The notes under the pieces are model-generated. The model saw nothing but the letters and a program-made list of their open reading frames with translations, was not told where the DNA came from and searched no databases. A stretch of 64,000 nucleotides of DNA from Roseovarius pelagicus (GTDB taxonomy: Bacteria > Pseudomonadota > Alphaproteobacteria > Rhodobacterales > Rhodobacteraceae): NCBI RefSeq assembly GCF_025639885.1, contig NZ_CP106738.1:1302001-1366000 (forward strand). The letters are read 5' to 3'. Shown here piece after piece: positions 53,890 to 63,406 of the stretch (position 1 is the first letter of the stretch; each line of letters starts with the position of its first letter). A program made the position numbers and the translations under genes.

Positions 53890-55068
53890 ATGCGTTTATT
53901 CAAATGTCTTTCGACTGCCCTTCTGATCGGGACCGGCATGCCCGCTCTGGCCGCTGGCACCTGTGGCGGTTCATTTAACGGATTCGTGCAAAGCATGGCG
54001 AACGAGGCGGTATCGCGTGGGCACGATGCCGGTACGGTAAAGCAGTTCTTTGGGTCAGTACGACAGGACGGCAAGGTTCTGAAGGCGGACCGCGCGCAGG
54101 GCGTGTTCCAGAAACCTTTTACCGAGTTTGCACAACGCCTGATCAGTTCGAACCGGTTGACCACGGGGCGCGCCAAAGCCAAGCAATACAACAGCGTATT
54201 CAAACGGATCGAGCAGGAATATGGCGTCAGCCGGGGCGTATTACTGGCCTTTTGGGCGTTTGAGACCGATTTCGGCGGCTTTCAGGGTGATTTCAACACG
54301 CTGAATGCGCTGGTCACGTTGGCGCATGATTGCCGACGCCCGCATCTGTTCCGCCCACAGGTTTTTGCCGCGCTGGAGCTATACGAGAAGGGTGACTTTG
54401 ATCCGCGCCGCACCACGGGCGCGTGGGCGGGCGAGATTGGGATGGTGCAGATGTTGCCACGCGACATTCTGGTAAATGGCGTGGATGGCGATGGCGACGG
54501 ACATGTATCGCTGAAAACTTCGGCCCCCGACGCATTGCTGTCGGGGGGCAAGATGCTGTCGCATCTGGGCTGGCGCAAGGGCGAGCCGTGGTTGCAGGAG
54601 GTCGCGGTGCCTGCGAACCTCGACTGGTCACAAACCGGCCTGCGCACGACGAAGCGCGCATCGGACTGGGCCGCGCTGGGCGTGAAACCGCGCCATGGCA
54701 AACTCGCGGGGCATCTGCCCGCCAGCATCATTCTGCCAGAGGGGCGCAAGGGGCCGGCGTTCATCGCCTATCCGAATTTCAGTGTCTATTTCGAATGGAA
54801 CCAAAGCTTTACCTACGTTCTGACCGCCGCTTATTTCGCCAATCGGCTAGAAGGGGCGCCGGTGATGACGCGTGGCAACCCTGAACCGGGGCTGAGCAGC
54901 AGCCAGATGAAGCAACTGCAACGCAAGCTGACGGCACGAGGTTACAACGTGGGCAAAGCCGACGGAATTTTGGGGGCTGGCACCCGCGCGGCAGTGCAGG
55001 ACCTGCAGCAAAAGCTGGGCTTGCCCGCCGACGCGTGGCCGACCGGAGCGTTGCTGTCAAAGCTCTGA
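53890..55068 (+). CDS. Lytic murein transglycosylase with C-terminal peptidoglycan-binding domain
   Basis: 392 residues. Signal peptide MRLFKCLSTALLIGTGMPAL to about AA-GTCGG. The SLT/MltB-type catalytic domain (about 25-320) has KRIEQEYGVSRGVLLAFWAFETDFGGFQGDFNT, with the catalytic Glu in AFETDFG, and GAWAGEIGMVQMLPRDILVNG. A C-terminal PG_binding_1 domain (about 335-390) has LQRKLTARGYNVGKADGILGAGTRAAVQDLQ. It cleaves peptidoglycan in the periplasm. The start at 53890 gives a normal signal peptide. Single gene. Confidence 0.92.
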   Translation: MRLFKCLSTALLIGTGMPALAAGTCGGSFNGFVQSMANEAVSRGHDAGTVKQFFGSVRQDGKVLKADRAQGVFQKPFTEFAQRLISSNRLTTGRAKAKQYNSVFKRIEQEYGVSRGVLLAFWAFETDFGGFQGDFNTLNALVTLAHDCRRPHLFRPQVFAALELYEKGDFDPRRTTGAWAGEIGMVQMLPRDILVNGVDGDGDGHVSLKTSAPDALLSGGKMLSHLGWRKGEPWLQEVAVPANLDWSQTGLRTTKRASDWAALGVKPRHGKLAGHLPASIILPEGRKGPAFIAYPNFSVYFEWNQSFTYVLTAAYFANRLEGAPVMTRGNPEPGLSSSQMKQLQRKLTARGYNVGKADGILGAGTRAAVQDLQQKLGLPADAWPTGALLSKL

Positions 55069-55273
55069 CAGAACAACATAAAATCTGATATTCTGTAGCA
55101 AATTACAGTAGCGGCCCTGCACTCGCAAAACCTGTGATGCGGGGCCGCTTCACGCTGACGTGAACGCACGTTATCGCGCCAATCCGAAACTTTCCTGACC
55201 GGACCTGCGTGGCTCTGGGCAACACGCTTGAAACGGCACTCATGCCTCAAGCGCAAAACGGAAAGCGAAATCG

Positions 55274-56467
55274 ATGCGCGATGCGATCCAGGCCAGCCCT
55301 CTTGCCCCCGTCGAAACGGCGGGTTTGCGGGCACGGCTGGCCCCCGCCACTGTTGGCGCATTGCTGGCGTGGGGAGCAGTCCTGATCTATGCTGCATCGA
55401 ATTCCATCGTCACCCTGCTGGTCGGGATCGGGGCGCAGAACACGCTGCCCGGTGGGCACAATGCGATCACCTATGCCAATCTTCTCGTGCTCGGCTCGAT
55501 CATCTCGCTCGGTCCGATCGCGCTACTCTATCGCCGCGATCTGACACGCGCCAACCTACGCCGCCTGACGCGCCGCGATTGGCGCATTCTGATGTTGTCT
55601 GCCGTGTTGTCCTCGGCCCTGACACCGGGGCTGTTTTTCTACGCGTTGGAGCATACGACCGTTACCAATGTGGTCCTGATTGGCCGGATTGAACCGCCGC
55701 TGTTCCTGCTCGCGACGTGGCTATTCCTCAAAGAACGGCTGAACCCCTATGCGCTGCTCGCCGGATTGATCGCTTTGGCTGGTGCGATCGTGATCATCGG
55801 GGCAGGCCACGAGGGCGGGTTTACCTTCGGCAAGGGTGAGATCGCGACCATCGCTGCAACTTTGTCGTTCATCGCCTCGACGCTGGTTACACGGGTCGGG
55901 TTGCGCGATGTTCCGGTCGGCATCTTTTCGACCTTTCGCACGGTGATCGGTACGGCCGTCTACGTGGCATTGACGCTATGGCTGCGGGGCAGCGCACCGT
56001 TTCAGGGCATCCTGTCGCCGGTGCTCTGGAACTGGGTCTGGCTCTATGCCGGGATTGTCATTGTCGTGGGCCAATTGGTCTGGACACTGGCGCTGAAACA
56101 CGCCCGCGCGGATGATGTCTCGCTCGCCACATCGTTTTCGCCGCTGGCCGCGATCTTCTTTGCGATGCTGCTGCTGGGCGAGGTGCCCGGCCCCGGCCTG
56201 CTGCCCGGCGCAATGATCATCGTGCTGGCCATCGTGATCGGTCAGTATGGTCGGCGCGGCGAACCAACCCCAGCGCATCCCCAGCTCTTTGCCTCTCTGC
56301 CGGTCACGCCCCGCCCGGCACACCGCATTGCGACACGGCAAATCGAATTTAACTCAGACGAACCGACACGGGTTGATGCATGGCCAACATGGCGGGGCGG
56401 AACCGGCGATGCGGGGGGCGCCCCGCCAACGCAGCAGGTGCGCCGCGCGCGGTGGCGGCGCAGATAG
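55274..56467 (+). CDS. EamA/DMT family transporter with long basic C-terminal tail
   Basis: 397 residues. Ten hydrophobic helices fill about 25-325, with the first EamA repeat ending LFFYALEHTTVTNVVLIGRIEPPLFLLATWLFLKERLNPY and the second ending ARADDVSLATSFSPLAAIFFAMLLLGEVPGPG. The tail after YGRRGEPTPAHPQ (about 330-397) is rich in Arg, Pro and Thr and ends QQVRRARWRRR, which is unusual for this family. It may be genuine or arise from loss of the original stop. Convergent with smc. Confidence 0.85.
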   Translation: MRDAIQASPLAPVETAGLRARLAPATVGALLAWGAVLIYAASNSIVTLLVGIGAQNTLPGGHNAITYANLLVLGSIISLGPIALLYRRDLTRANLRRLTRRDWRILMLSAVLSSALTPGLFFYALEHTTVTNVVLIGRIEPPLFLLATWLFLKERLNPYALLAGLIALAGAIVIIGAGHEGGFTFGKGEIATIAATLSFIASTLVTRVGLRDVPVGIFSTFRTVIGTAVYVALTLWLRGSAPFQGILSPVLWNWVWLYAGIVIVVGQLVWTLALKHARADDVSLATSFSPLAAIFFAMLLLGEVPGPGLLPGAMIIVLAIVIGQYGRRGEPTPAHPQLFASLPVTPRPAHRIATRQIEFNSDEPTRVDAWPTWRGGTGDAGGAPPTQQVRRARWRRR

Positions 56468-56487
56468 ATCGGTCCGATCTGGAAATG

Positions 56488-56512
56488 ATCGTCGGAAGAG
56501 AACTCCGACGAT
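56488..56512. terminator. Hairpin between the convergent EamA gene and smc
   Basis: ATCGTCGGA at 56488-56496 pairs with TCCGACGAT at 56504-56512 around a 7-base loop, followed by TGTTG. The palindrome AGATCGGTCCGATCT lies just before it (56466-56480). Likely a terminator for the EamA gene; the T-run is weak. Confidence 0.5.
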
Positions 56513-56536
56513 TGTTGCGATTGCCTTCGGCAGGAA

Positions 56537-59500
56537 TCAGGCGACCATCGCCTCGGCCTTGCGCAGATCCACTGACACCAATTGCGACACGCCCTGTTCA
56601 GCCATCGTAACGCCAAAGAGGCGGTCCATGCGGCTCATGGTGACGGCGTTGTGGGTGATGGTGAGAAAGCGGGTTTCGGTGCGGCGGCACATTTCATCCA
56701 TCAGATCGCAGAACCGCGCCACGTTGGCATCATCGAGCGGCGCATCGACCTCGTCCAGAACACAAATCGGTGCGGGATTGGCAAGGAACACCGCGAAGAT
56801 CAGCGCCAGCGCGGTCAGGGTCTGTTCCCCCCCGCTGAGCAGGCTGAGCACACTGAGTTTCTTGCCCGGCGGCTGACACATGATTTCCAGCCCGGCCTCC
56901 AGCGGATCATCGCTCTCGACCAGAACCAGATTGGCCTCGCCACCGCCAAAGAGATGCTTGAACAGCAGCGAAAAGTTGCTGTTAACCTGCTCGAAGGCCG
57001 TCAAGAGCCGCTCTCGACCCTCGCGGTTGAGGCCCGAAATGCCGCCACGCAATGCCTTGATCGCCTCTTCGAGGTCGGTCTTTTCGGCAACCAGCGCGTC
57101 ATGCTCTTCCTGCACCTCCTTGGCGTCTTCTTCGGCGCGCAGGTTGACCGCGCCCAGCGCGTCGCGCTGACGCTTGAGACGGTTCACATCTGATTCGAGC
57201 GTGTCAGAGGCAGGCATGTTCTCAGGATCGGCATCGAGAGTTTCAAGCAGTGCCTCAGGCGTGCATTGCTGCTCTTCTTCGATGCGGTCGGCGGCAGTCT
57301 TGCGCGCCTCGCGGGCGGCATCCGTGCGAGCCTCTGACCGGGCGCGCGCCTCTCGCGCCTCGGAAGCGGCGCGTTCGGCATCGCGTTCGGCCAGACTGGC
57401 TGCGCGAGCAGCGGATTCACCCGCCGACAGGGCATCGGCGGCAGCGGCGCGGCGTGCTTCGGCAGTGCTGATGTTACCCGACATTTCGGCGCGGCTCTCG
57501 GCAATCTGGTCGGGCACTCCGGATGCATCCAGCAGTTCTGCCCCGGCGGCGTCCTTGCGCTCTGCCAGTTCGGCGCTGCGTTTTTCAGCAGTCTCAAGGC
57601 GATGGCGCCAACCGCTGATTTCCTTGGTCACTTCTTGCGTGCGGCGCAGACGCGCCTCGCCCTCTCGGCGCAGTTCGTCATGGGCAGAGCGGCGTGACAT
57701 CATGGTGATGCGCGCGGCCTCGACCGTCAGCTTGATATCCTCGACGCGCGCGCGCTCTGCGTCCAGATCCCCCAGATCGGCCAGCCCTTTCTCGGCTTCT
57801 TTCAATTGCGTGCGGGCGGCCATCGCCTCTTCTTCGTGGCGGGTCACGGCCAGTCCCAGCGATTCCAGTTTCGATGCGGCGAGGTTGCGGTCAGCCTCGG
57901 CACGGCTTAGCGCGCGGTTGGCTTCGTTTACGGCCGTATCGGCCGCACGACGCGCGTTACGCGCATCCTTGTCCGCCTGCGTTCGCTCGGCCAGTTGCGT
58001 GCCCAGCAGTTCATGGGCACCACGGGCCCCATCCGCGCGGGCACTGGCATGTTCCAAGAGTTGTTTCAGCTCTTCCAGACGGTTGAGCTGTTCCAGCCGG
58101 AGGGCAGCGGCGGTCGGTGCGTCCTCGGCCCACGCCCGGAACCCGTCCCACCGCCACAAATCCCCCGCCAGTGACACCAGACGCTGGCCGGGCAGCAGAT
58201 CCGCCTGCAGGCGCGGGCCATCCTCGGCCTCGATCAGGCCAATCTGGCCCATTCTGCGGGCCAGTACGCCGGGGGCCGTGACGTGGCGCGACAGCGGCGT
58301 CACACCGCCGGGCAATGCCTGCGGTGCTACGTATCCGGGCAGAATCGCCCAGCCGGACGGGCCGCTATCATCCACCTCAGGCGCGCGCAGATCATCCGAC
58401 AATGCCGCGCCCAGCGCCTTTTCAAACCCCGGCTCGACCTGAAGACGGTCGAGTATCTGACCGCCATCGCCGGTGTCGCGATCCACAAGCCGCGCCAATG
58501 CCGATACTTCGGCGCTAAGCGCGTTCACTTCGCCCTCGGCCTCGGAACGTTCAGCGCGTGCGTCGGCCTCTCTCGACTGGGTTTCGGCGCGCGCTTCATC
58601 CGCGGCGATCAGGGCGGCTTCGGCTTCTTGCGCGGCTTGTGTTGCCGCGGCCTCGGCGGCCCCTGCGGCGGCGTGGTCGGTGCCAGCCTGCTCCAACGCT
58701 GTGCGCTGGGTTGCCGCGGCGCTGCGGGCGCGCTCGGCCTCTGCTTCGCTACGGGTCAGCAGGGTGCGGCTGTCCGATAGCAATCGCTGTGCGGACTGGT
58801 GGCGCGCGGCGAGGCGTGCCACGTCTTCGGTCAAGGTGCTGAGATCGCTCTCGCGATCCTGCAAGACACCGGCCGCATCGCGCGCCTCGGCGGCAGCGGC
58901 CTCTAGCCGCTGGTCGTGGCCTTCGCTGGCGCGTGCCAGTTCGCGCGCCTCCCATTCGAGCCGCTCTATGGTCTCGCCCGCGTCACGGTTCAGGCCGCTT
59001 TCGCGATCGATGTCACGGGCCAGTTGCTCGATACGCGAGCCAAGTGTTTCGATCCGTGTGCGGGCAGCTTTTTCCTGATCATCGAGCGCGCCACGCTGCA
59101 CTTCCAGCCGTTGCAGAACGGCGGCGGCGATCGCCTCTTCTTCGCGCAGGGCGGGCAGCGCATCGTCGGCAGCAGTGCGCGCCTTGGACGCCTCGCGCGC
59201 GGCCCCCTCGGCGCGGGCTGTGGCGGTCGTGCGTTCGCGCAGTTCGGCTTGTGCAGCCGCCAGCGCCTCGTCCGCCTCTTTCCAGCGCCGGTACAGCAGC
59301 AACCCCTCGGCCTGCCGCAGTTCTTCGCCGATGGCACGATACCGGGCGGCCTGACGCGCCTGCCGACCCAGTTGTGCCAGTTGCGCCGCCAGTTGCTCGA
59401 TCACGTCATCGACGCGGGTCAGGTTAGTCTCGGCACCTTTCAGCTTCAGCTCGGCCTCATGCCGACGCTGGTAGAGACCGGAAATGCCAGCTGCCTCTTC

Positions 59501-59992
59501 GAGGATGCGTCGCCGGGCCTTTGGCTTGGCGTTGATCAGTTCGGAAATCTGACCCTGTCTGACCAACGCGGGGGAATGTGCCCCGGTGGACGCATCGGCA
59601 AAGAGCATCTGCACGTCACGCGCGCGTACATCCTTGCCATTGACCTGATAGGCGCTGCCCACGTCGCGGGTGATGCGCCGGGTGATCTCGATATGATCGG
59701 AATCGTTGAACCCGGCAGGCGCAAGACGGTCGGCATTGTCGATATGTATCGTGACTTCGGCGAAGTTGCGCGCCGGACGCGAGGCCGCCCCGGCAAAGAT
59801 CACGTCCTCCATCCCGCCGCCACGCATTGCAGTCGGGCGGTTTTCGCCCATGACCCAGCGCAATGCCTCCAGCAGATTCGATTTGCCACAGCCGTTCGGA
59901 CCCACGACGCCTGTCCGCCCATCGGCGATAATCAGGTCAGTGGGATCAACGAAGCTCTTGAAGCCGGTCAGTCTGAGTTTAGAGAAGCGCAA
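56537..59992 (-). CDS. smc: Chromosome segregation protein SMC
   Basis: 1151 residues, the usual length in this family. The N-terminal head has LRFSKLRLTGFKSFVDPTDL and Walker A GPNGCGKSNLLEAL. Long Ala/Glu/Arg-rich coiled coils flank a hinge (about 510-640, including LQVEPGFEKALGAALSDDL). The C-terminal head has LLSGGEQTLTALALIF (signature) and CVLDEVDAPLDDANV (Walker B). It condenses and segregates chromosomes as a dimer. The start is TTG at 59992: the family begins MRFSKLRL, and no ATG or GTG fits. AAAGGACAGG lies 10-12 bases upstream. Confidence 0.95.
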   Translation of the reverse strand: MRFSKLRLTGFKSFVDPTDLIIADGRTGVVGPNGCGKSNLLEALRWVMGENRPTAMRGGGMEDVIFAGAASRPARNFAEVTIHIDNADRLAPAGFNDSDHIEITRRITRDVGSAYQVNGKDVRARDVQMLFADASTGAHSPALVRQGQISELINAKPKARRRILEEAAGISGLYQRRHEAELKLKGAETNLTRVDDVIEQLAAQLAQLGRQARQAARYRAIGEELRQAEGLLLYRRWKEADEALAAAQAELRERTTATARAEGAAREASKARTAADDALPALREEEAIAAAVLQRLEVQRGALDDQEKAARTRIETLGSRIEQLARDIDRESGLNRDAGETIERLEWEARELARASEGHDQRLEAAAAEARDAAGVLQDRESDLSTLTEDVARLAARHQSAQRLLSDSRTLLTRSEAEAERARSAAATQRTALEQAGTDHAAAGAAEAAATQAAQEAEAALIAADEARAETQSREADARAERSEAEGEVNALSAEVSALARLVDRDTGDGGQILDRLQVEPGFEKALGAALSDDLRAPEVDDSGPSGWAILPGYVAPQALPGGVTPLSRHVTAPGVLARRMGQIGLIEAEDGPRLQADLLPGQRLVSLAGDLWRWDGFRAWAEDAPTAAALRLEQLNRLEELKQLLEHASARADGARGAHELLGTQLAERTQADKDARNARRAADTAVNEANRALSRAEADRNLAASKLESLGLAVTRHEEEAMAARTQLKEAEKGLADLGDLDAERARVEDIKLTVEAARITMMSRRSAHDELRREGEARLRRTQEVTKEISGWRHRLETAEKRSAELAERKDAAGAELLDASGVPDQIAESRAEMSGNISTAEARRAAAADALSAGESAARAASLAERDAERAASEAREARARSEARTDAAREARKTAADRIEEEQQCTPEALLETLDADPENMPASDTLESDVNRLKRQRDALGAVNLRAEEDAKEVQEEHDALVAEKTDLEEAIKALRGGISGLNREGRERLLTAFEQVNSNFSLLFKHLFGGGEANLVLVESDDPLEAGLEIMCQPPGKKLSVLSLLSGGEQTLTALALIFAVFLANPAPICVLDEVDAPLDDANVARFCDLMDEMCRRTETRFLTITHNAVTMSRMDRLFGVTMAEQGVSQLVSVDLRKAEAMVA

Positions 59993-60284
59993 ATCGCCTG
60001 CCTGTCCTTTGCTGGATGTGTTTATGTCGCGTCGGAATTGGCGCCCAATGTGGCGAGCGTTCAAAGGGCATGTCAACGCAAAACCACTGGATATACCCCA
60101 AAGCCCGCACTTATCCACAAGATATTGCGCATCATATCCCGTTCCACACGCATCGCCGCAGTCTTCAGTCGCGAGAATAGACCAAATTCGGGAAATATCA
60201 GTACCTCGCGCGGAACGTCCCAGATCACTTGTGATTGCGCGACGGAGCGCCCATGCTGAGATTAACAAATCAGGAGGCCATCGG

Positions 60285-61544
60285 ATGAAGATCATCGTTA
60301 TGGGCGCAGGCGTCATTGGGGTCACAACGGCGTATTATCTGGCCAAGCAGGGTGCCGAGGTCGTCGTGCTCGACCGTCAGGCCGGGCCGGGGTTGGAGAC
60401 CAGCTATGCCAACGCGGGCGAGCTGAGCTATGGCATGACATCGCCTTGGGCCGCGCCGGGCATTCCGATGAAGGCCGTAAAGTGGATGTTTATGAAGCGG
60501 CGACCGCTCTTTATCTGGCCATTGATCAGCCCGACCATGTGGAAATGGTGCGTGCAGATGGTCCGCAACTGCAACGAGGACGCCTACCGCCTGAACAAGG
60601 GGCGCATGGTCCGCGTCTCGAACTATTCGCGCGATGTAATGCCGGATCTGATTGCCGAGACAGGCATCGATTACGAGGGGCGCGAACAGGGTACACTGCA
60701 ATTGTTTCGCACGAAGAAGCAACTGAAGGGGTCGAAGGCGGATCAGGACATTCTGGCTGAATACGATTCGCCATACGAAGTGCTGGACCGGGATGGCTGT
60801 ATCGCCGTTGAGCCGGCCCTGGCCGAAGTGAAGGATAAATTCGTGGGCGGGTTGCGCCTGACCGCAGATCGCACCGGCGATTGCCGCCTTTTCACCATCG
60901 CGCTGGCCGAGAAATGCGCCGAAATGGGCGTCGAGTTCCAATACGGCCAGTCGATCCGATCCATCGCCATCGAAAATGATCAGGTAGCAGGCGTCGACAC
61001 CGAGATCGCCGGACGGATTACCGGCGACGCCTATGTTTGTGCGTTGGGCAGTTATGGCCCGCGCGTGTTGAACCCGATCGGGGTCAAGCTGCCGGTCTAT
61101 CCGGTCAAGGGATATTCCGTGACGCTGCCCGTGACCGAGGATCAATATGCGCCACAATCGACAATCATGGACGAGACCCACAAGGTCGCGATCACCCGGC
61201 TGGGCGACCGCATCCGTGTCGCCGGCACAGCAGAGATTGCAGGATTTTCCAACCGTCTGGGCCCGCACGCAACCGACACCGTCAAGCATGTGATCAGCGA
61301 TCTGTTTCCACGCGGCGGCGACATCTCGCGCGCGGAAGGCTGGACCGGCCTGCGTCCGATGACACCCGATGGCACACCAGTGCTGGGTCCGTCAAAATAC
61401 AGCAACCTGTTCCTGAATACTGGCCATGGCACACTGGGCTGGACGATGGCCTGCGGGTCGGGCCGGGCCGTGGCTGACGTGGTGCTGGGCCGCACGCCCG
61501 AAATCTCCTTCGACGGACTGACGGCGGACCGCTACGCGCGCTGA
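60285..61544 (+). CDS. dadA: D-amino acid dehydrogenase small subunit
   Basis: 419 residues from the ATG at 60285, with AGGAGG at good spacing. It begins KIIVMGAGVIGVTTAYYLAKQG (FAD-binding), has PGLETSYANAGELSYGMTSPWAAPGIPMKAVKWM, ITGDAYVCALGSYGPRVL, GYSVTLPVTED, and the C-terminal EGWTGLRPMTPDGTPVLGPSKYSNLFLNTGHGTLGWTMACGSGR. It deaminates D-amino acids (D-alanine) to 2-oxo acids, passing electrons to quinone. It is divergent from smc across a 292-base spacer and is followed by the cobalamin riboswitch. Confidence 0.94.
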   Translation: MKIIVMGAGVIGVTTAYYLAKQGAEVVVLDRQAGPGLETSYANAGELSYGMTSPWAAPGIPMKAVKWMFMKRRPLFIWPLISPTMWKWCVQMVRNCNEDAYRLNKGRMVRVSNYSRDVMPDLIAETGIDYEGREQGTLQLFRTKKQLKGSKADQDILAEYDSPYEVLDRDGCIAVEPALAEVKDKFVGGLRLTADRTGDCRLFTIALAEKCAEMGVEFQYGQSIRSIAIENDQVAGVDTEIAGRITGDAYVCALGSYGPRVLNPIGVKLPVYPVKGYSVTLPVTEDQYAPQSTIMDETHKVAITRLGDRIRVAGTAEIAGFSNRLGPHATDTVKHVISDLFPRGGDISRAEGWTGLRPMTPDGTPVLGPSKYSNLFLNTGHGTLGWTMACGSGRAVADVVLGRTPEISFDGLTADRYAR

Positions 61545-61605
61545 TCAGGGTCGCTCCACACCCGCGCCGTGTCGGAATCGTCCTTGACGCATTCGCGGGG
61601 GCGGG

Positions 61606-61816
61606 TCATACCAGAGGAGCTAAGGTTCCCCAAAGACGCAAAGCGTCCGGGGATGAATTGGGAATGAAGTGACGGTGGACCCATGCAGGGCGCCCAGTCT
61701 TCAGCCGCCCCCGCGACTGTCAGCGGTGAGCCCCTGCCATATGCCACTGAACCCCACTCGGGGGTTTGGGAAGGCGGCAGTCAGGTGATGACCCGCAAGC
61801 CAGGACACCAGCCCTA
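61606..61816 (+). ncRNA. Cobalamin (B12) riboswitch upstream of cbtB
   Basis: Conserved blocks appear in the right order: GGTTCCCC near 61624, GGGAATGAAGTGACGGTGGA, CCCCCGCGACTGTCAGCGG near 61710, the B12 box GCCACTG at 61743-61749, GGGAAGGCGGCAGTCAGG, and GATGACCCGCAAGCCAGGA near 61787-61804. A separate hairpin (CGCCTC 61831-61836 with GAGGCG 61843-61848) directly precedes the AAGGAG ribosome site of cbtB. It is probably part of the expression platform. B12 binding should shut off the cobalt genes downstream. Confidence 0.95.
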
Positions 61817-61864
61817 GCTTGGTTCAAACGCGCCTCGGGTGAGAGGCGAGAAGGAGACGACAAT

Positions 61865-62029
61865 ATGACTGCACTGGTTCAATCCGCCGCAAAATCCACT
61901 GTCCTGCCCGCGATCATGGCGCTGGGTCTTGGGCTTGGCATCATCACAATCGCTGGTCACGTTCAGGCATCTGCCCTGCATGACGCAGCCCATGATGTGC
62001 GCCACGCCACCGGCTTCCCCTGCCACTGA
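61865..62029 (+). CDS. cbtB: Cobalt transporter subunit CbtB
   Basis: 54 residues with one transmembrane helix (about 14-34, LPAIMALGLGLGIITIAGHV) and a C-terminal His-rich end HDAAHDVRHATGFPCH. This matches the CbtB pattern of one helix plus a histidine metal motif. AAGGAG is 8 bases upstream. It lies directly under the B12 riboswitch and is followed by cbtA 120 bases later; that gap holds a GCAGCAA/TTGCTGC dyad near 62095. Confidence 0.93.
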   Translation: MTALVQSAAKSTVLPAIMALGLGLGIITIAGHVQASALHDAAHDVRHATGFPCH

Positions 62030-62149
62030 CAGAGATCCGCATTCTATCTGACGACAGATCGAATGCTGTGTGCAGATAACGTCTGAAATCCGTGCAGCAA
62101 TTTTGCTGCCGATCAGCCGTTACTGCCAGCTAATGGGACTATTGAAACT

Positions 62150-62830
62150 ATGTTTTCCAAGATTGTAACCAGCGCATTGTTCGCTGGTTTCTGTGCTGGG
62201 CTGATTGCCGCCCTCGTGCAGATTGTATTCGTGCAGCCTGTGCTGCTACATGCCGAACTCTACGAGGGCGGCGATCTGGTGCATTTTGGTGCTGATGCCG
62301 TCAGCGCGCATCCAGACCTTGGTGGTTTTGACGTCATGCGCAACGGGCTGTCTGTGTTGTTCATGGCGCTGACCTATGTGGGCTATGCGTTCATTCTGGT
62401 CGCCGTGATGAGCCTTGCGGCAGAGCGTGGCGCAGTGATCAACACGCGCACTGGTCTGATCTGGGGTATCGCGGGCTTTGTCACATGGCATTTTGCGCCG
62501 GCCTTCTCATTGCCCCCCGAAGTGCCGGGCGTGGCCGCAGCGGATGTGTTCGTTCGTCAAATCTGGTGGTGGGGCACAGTGGCGGCAACCGGCGTTGCGC
62601 TGGCGCTCATTGCATTCGGACGTTCCGCCCTTGCGTGGGGCGCTGCGATCGCGCTGCTTGTCGCACCGCATCTGATCGGCGCACCGCATCCCGACAGCTT
62701 TACCGGGCCGGTTCCTCCCGAGATCGCCGCACTCTTTGCGTCACGCGCGCTTGGCTTCGGCTTTGCCACATGGGTGGCGCTGGGGGGCCTCTGCGGGTAC
62801 TTCTGGCAGCGCGAGAACGCGAACGCCTGA
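62150..62830 (+). CDS. cbtA: Cobalt transporter subunit CbtA
   Basis: 226 residues with about five to six helices. FSKIVTSALFAGFCAGLIAALVQ, VQPVLLHAELYE, RNGLSVLFMALTYVGYAFILVAVM, GLIWGIAGFVTWHFAPAFSLPPEVPG and VAPHLIGAPHPDSF fit CbtA, the membrane component of the putative cobalt uptake pair. The conserved HFAP and PPE-PG segments are present. Control by the upstream riboswitch is likely as part of the same message. Confidence 0.93.
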   Translation: MFSKIVTSALFAGFCAGLIAALVQIVFVQPVLLHAELYEGGDLVHFGADAVSAHPDLGGFDVMRNGLSVLFMALTYVGYAFILVAVMSLAAERGAVINTRTGLIWGIAGFVTWHFAPAFSLPPEVPGVAAADVFVRQIWWWGTVAATGVALALIAFGRSALAWGAAIALLVAPHLIGAPHPDSFTGPVPPEIAALFASRALGFGFATWVALGGLCGYFWQRENANA

Positions 62831-62886
62831 GCAATTAGTGTCCCGGCGGCCAGGCTGCCGGGACATGAACTTTGAGGGAGGCAGCC

Positions 62887-63402
62887 ATGCCCAAGACCTT
62901 CATGTTTCTGATCATCGGCCTCTTTTTCGGTGCCGGGTTCGGGTTTCTTCTGGCCGCCACGTCGGGTGCGGAGCTGACAGGGCACGCGCATGGCACGGAC
63001 GCCGCGCATGACCATAACGCCCATGACCACGGCGACGGGACGGGCGACATGGATGCTGACCACGCGATGCATGGCCAGTTGGTCGAGGCCGAAGCGCCGG
63101 TGCCCGACCTGATGCTACATGTGCTGCCCGACGGTCCGCAAAGCCGCAATCTGCATATCATGGTCAGCAACTTCGTCTTTGCGCCGCAAAACGTGAATGG
63201 CGGCCATGTGCCGGGTCAGGGACACGCCCATGTCTATGTGGACGGTGTAAAACAACCACGCGCCTATAGCCCCTACGTCCACCTACAGGCATTGCCCAAG
63301 GGCACACATGAGATTCGCGTCACGCTGAATGCCAACAATCACGGGCAGCTTGCGGTAGATGGCGTAGCTTTGACTGCCGAAACCACGATCACCATCGAAT
63401 GA
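62887..63402 (+). CDS. His-rich membrane-anchored periplasmic protein in the cobalt block
   Basis: 171 residues from the ATG at 62887, after GGGAGG. An N-terminal helix (FMFLIIGLFFGAGFGFLLAA) anchors or exports it. Next comes a His/Asp-rich stretch (about 37-65: HAHGTDAAHDHNAHDHGDG then DADHAMHG) that should bind metal. The C-terminal beta domain (about 75-171) has LHIMVSNFVFAPQNVNGGHV, GQGHAHVYVDGVKQPRAYSPY and GTHEIRVTLNANNHGQLAVDG, resembling cupredoxin-like YtkA or metal-chaperone folds. A periplasmic cobalt-binding partner for CbtAB is the natural inference. No specific family name is certain. Confidence 0.8.
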   Translation: MPKTFMFLIIGLFFGAGFGFLLAATSGAELTGHAHGTDAAHDHNAHDHGDGTGDMDADHAMHGQLVEAEAPVPDLMLHVLPDGPQSRNLHIMVSNFVFAPQNVNGGHVPGQGHAHVYVDGVKQPRAYSPYVHLQALPKGTHEIRVTLNANNHGQLAVDGVALTAETTITIE

Positions 63403-63406
63403 CCGT

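Noticed and set aside
57174..58442. Plus-strand Ser/Arg/Ala-rich frame inside smc
   Set aside because: Low-complexity shadow of the Ala/Glu/Arg coiled coil of SMC read on the other strand; no start signal or family match.
59706..60284. Upstream extension of the dadA reading frame into the smc start
   Set aside because: AGGAGG and the ATG at 60285 fit the DadA family start; the extension is antisense to the SMC head domain.
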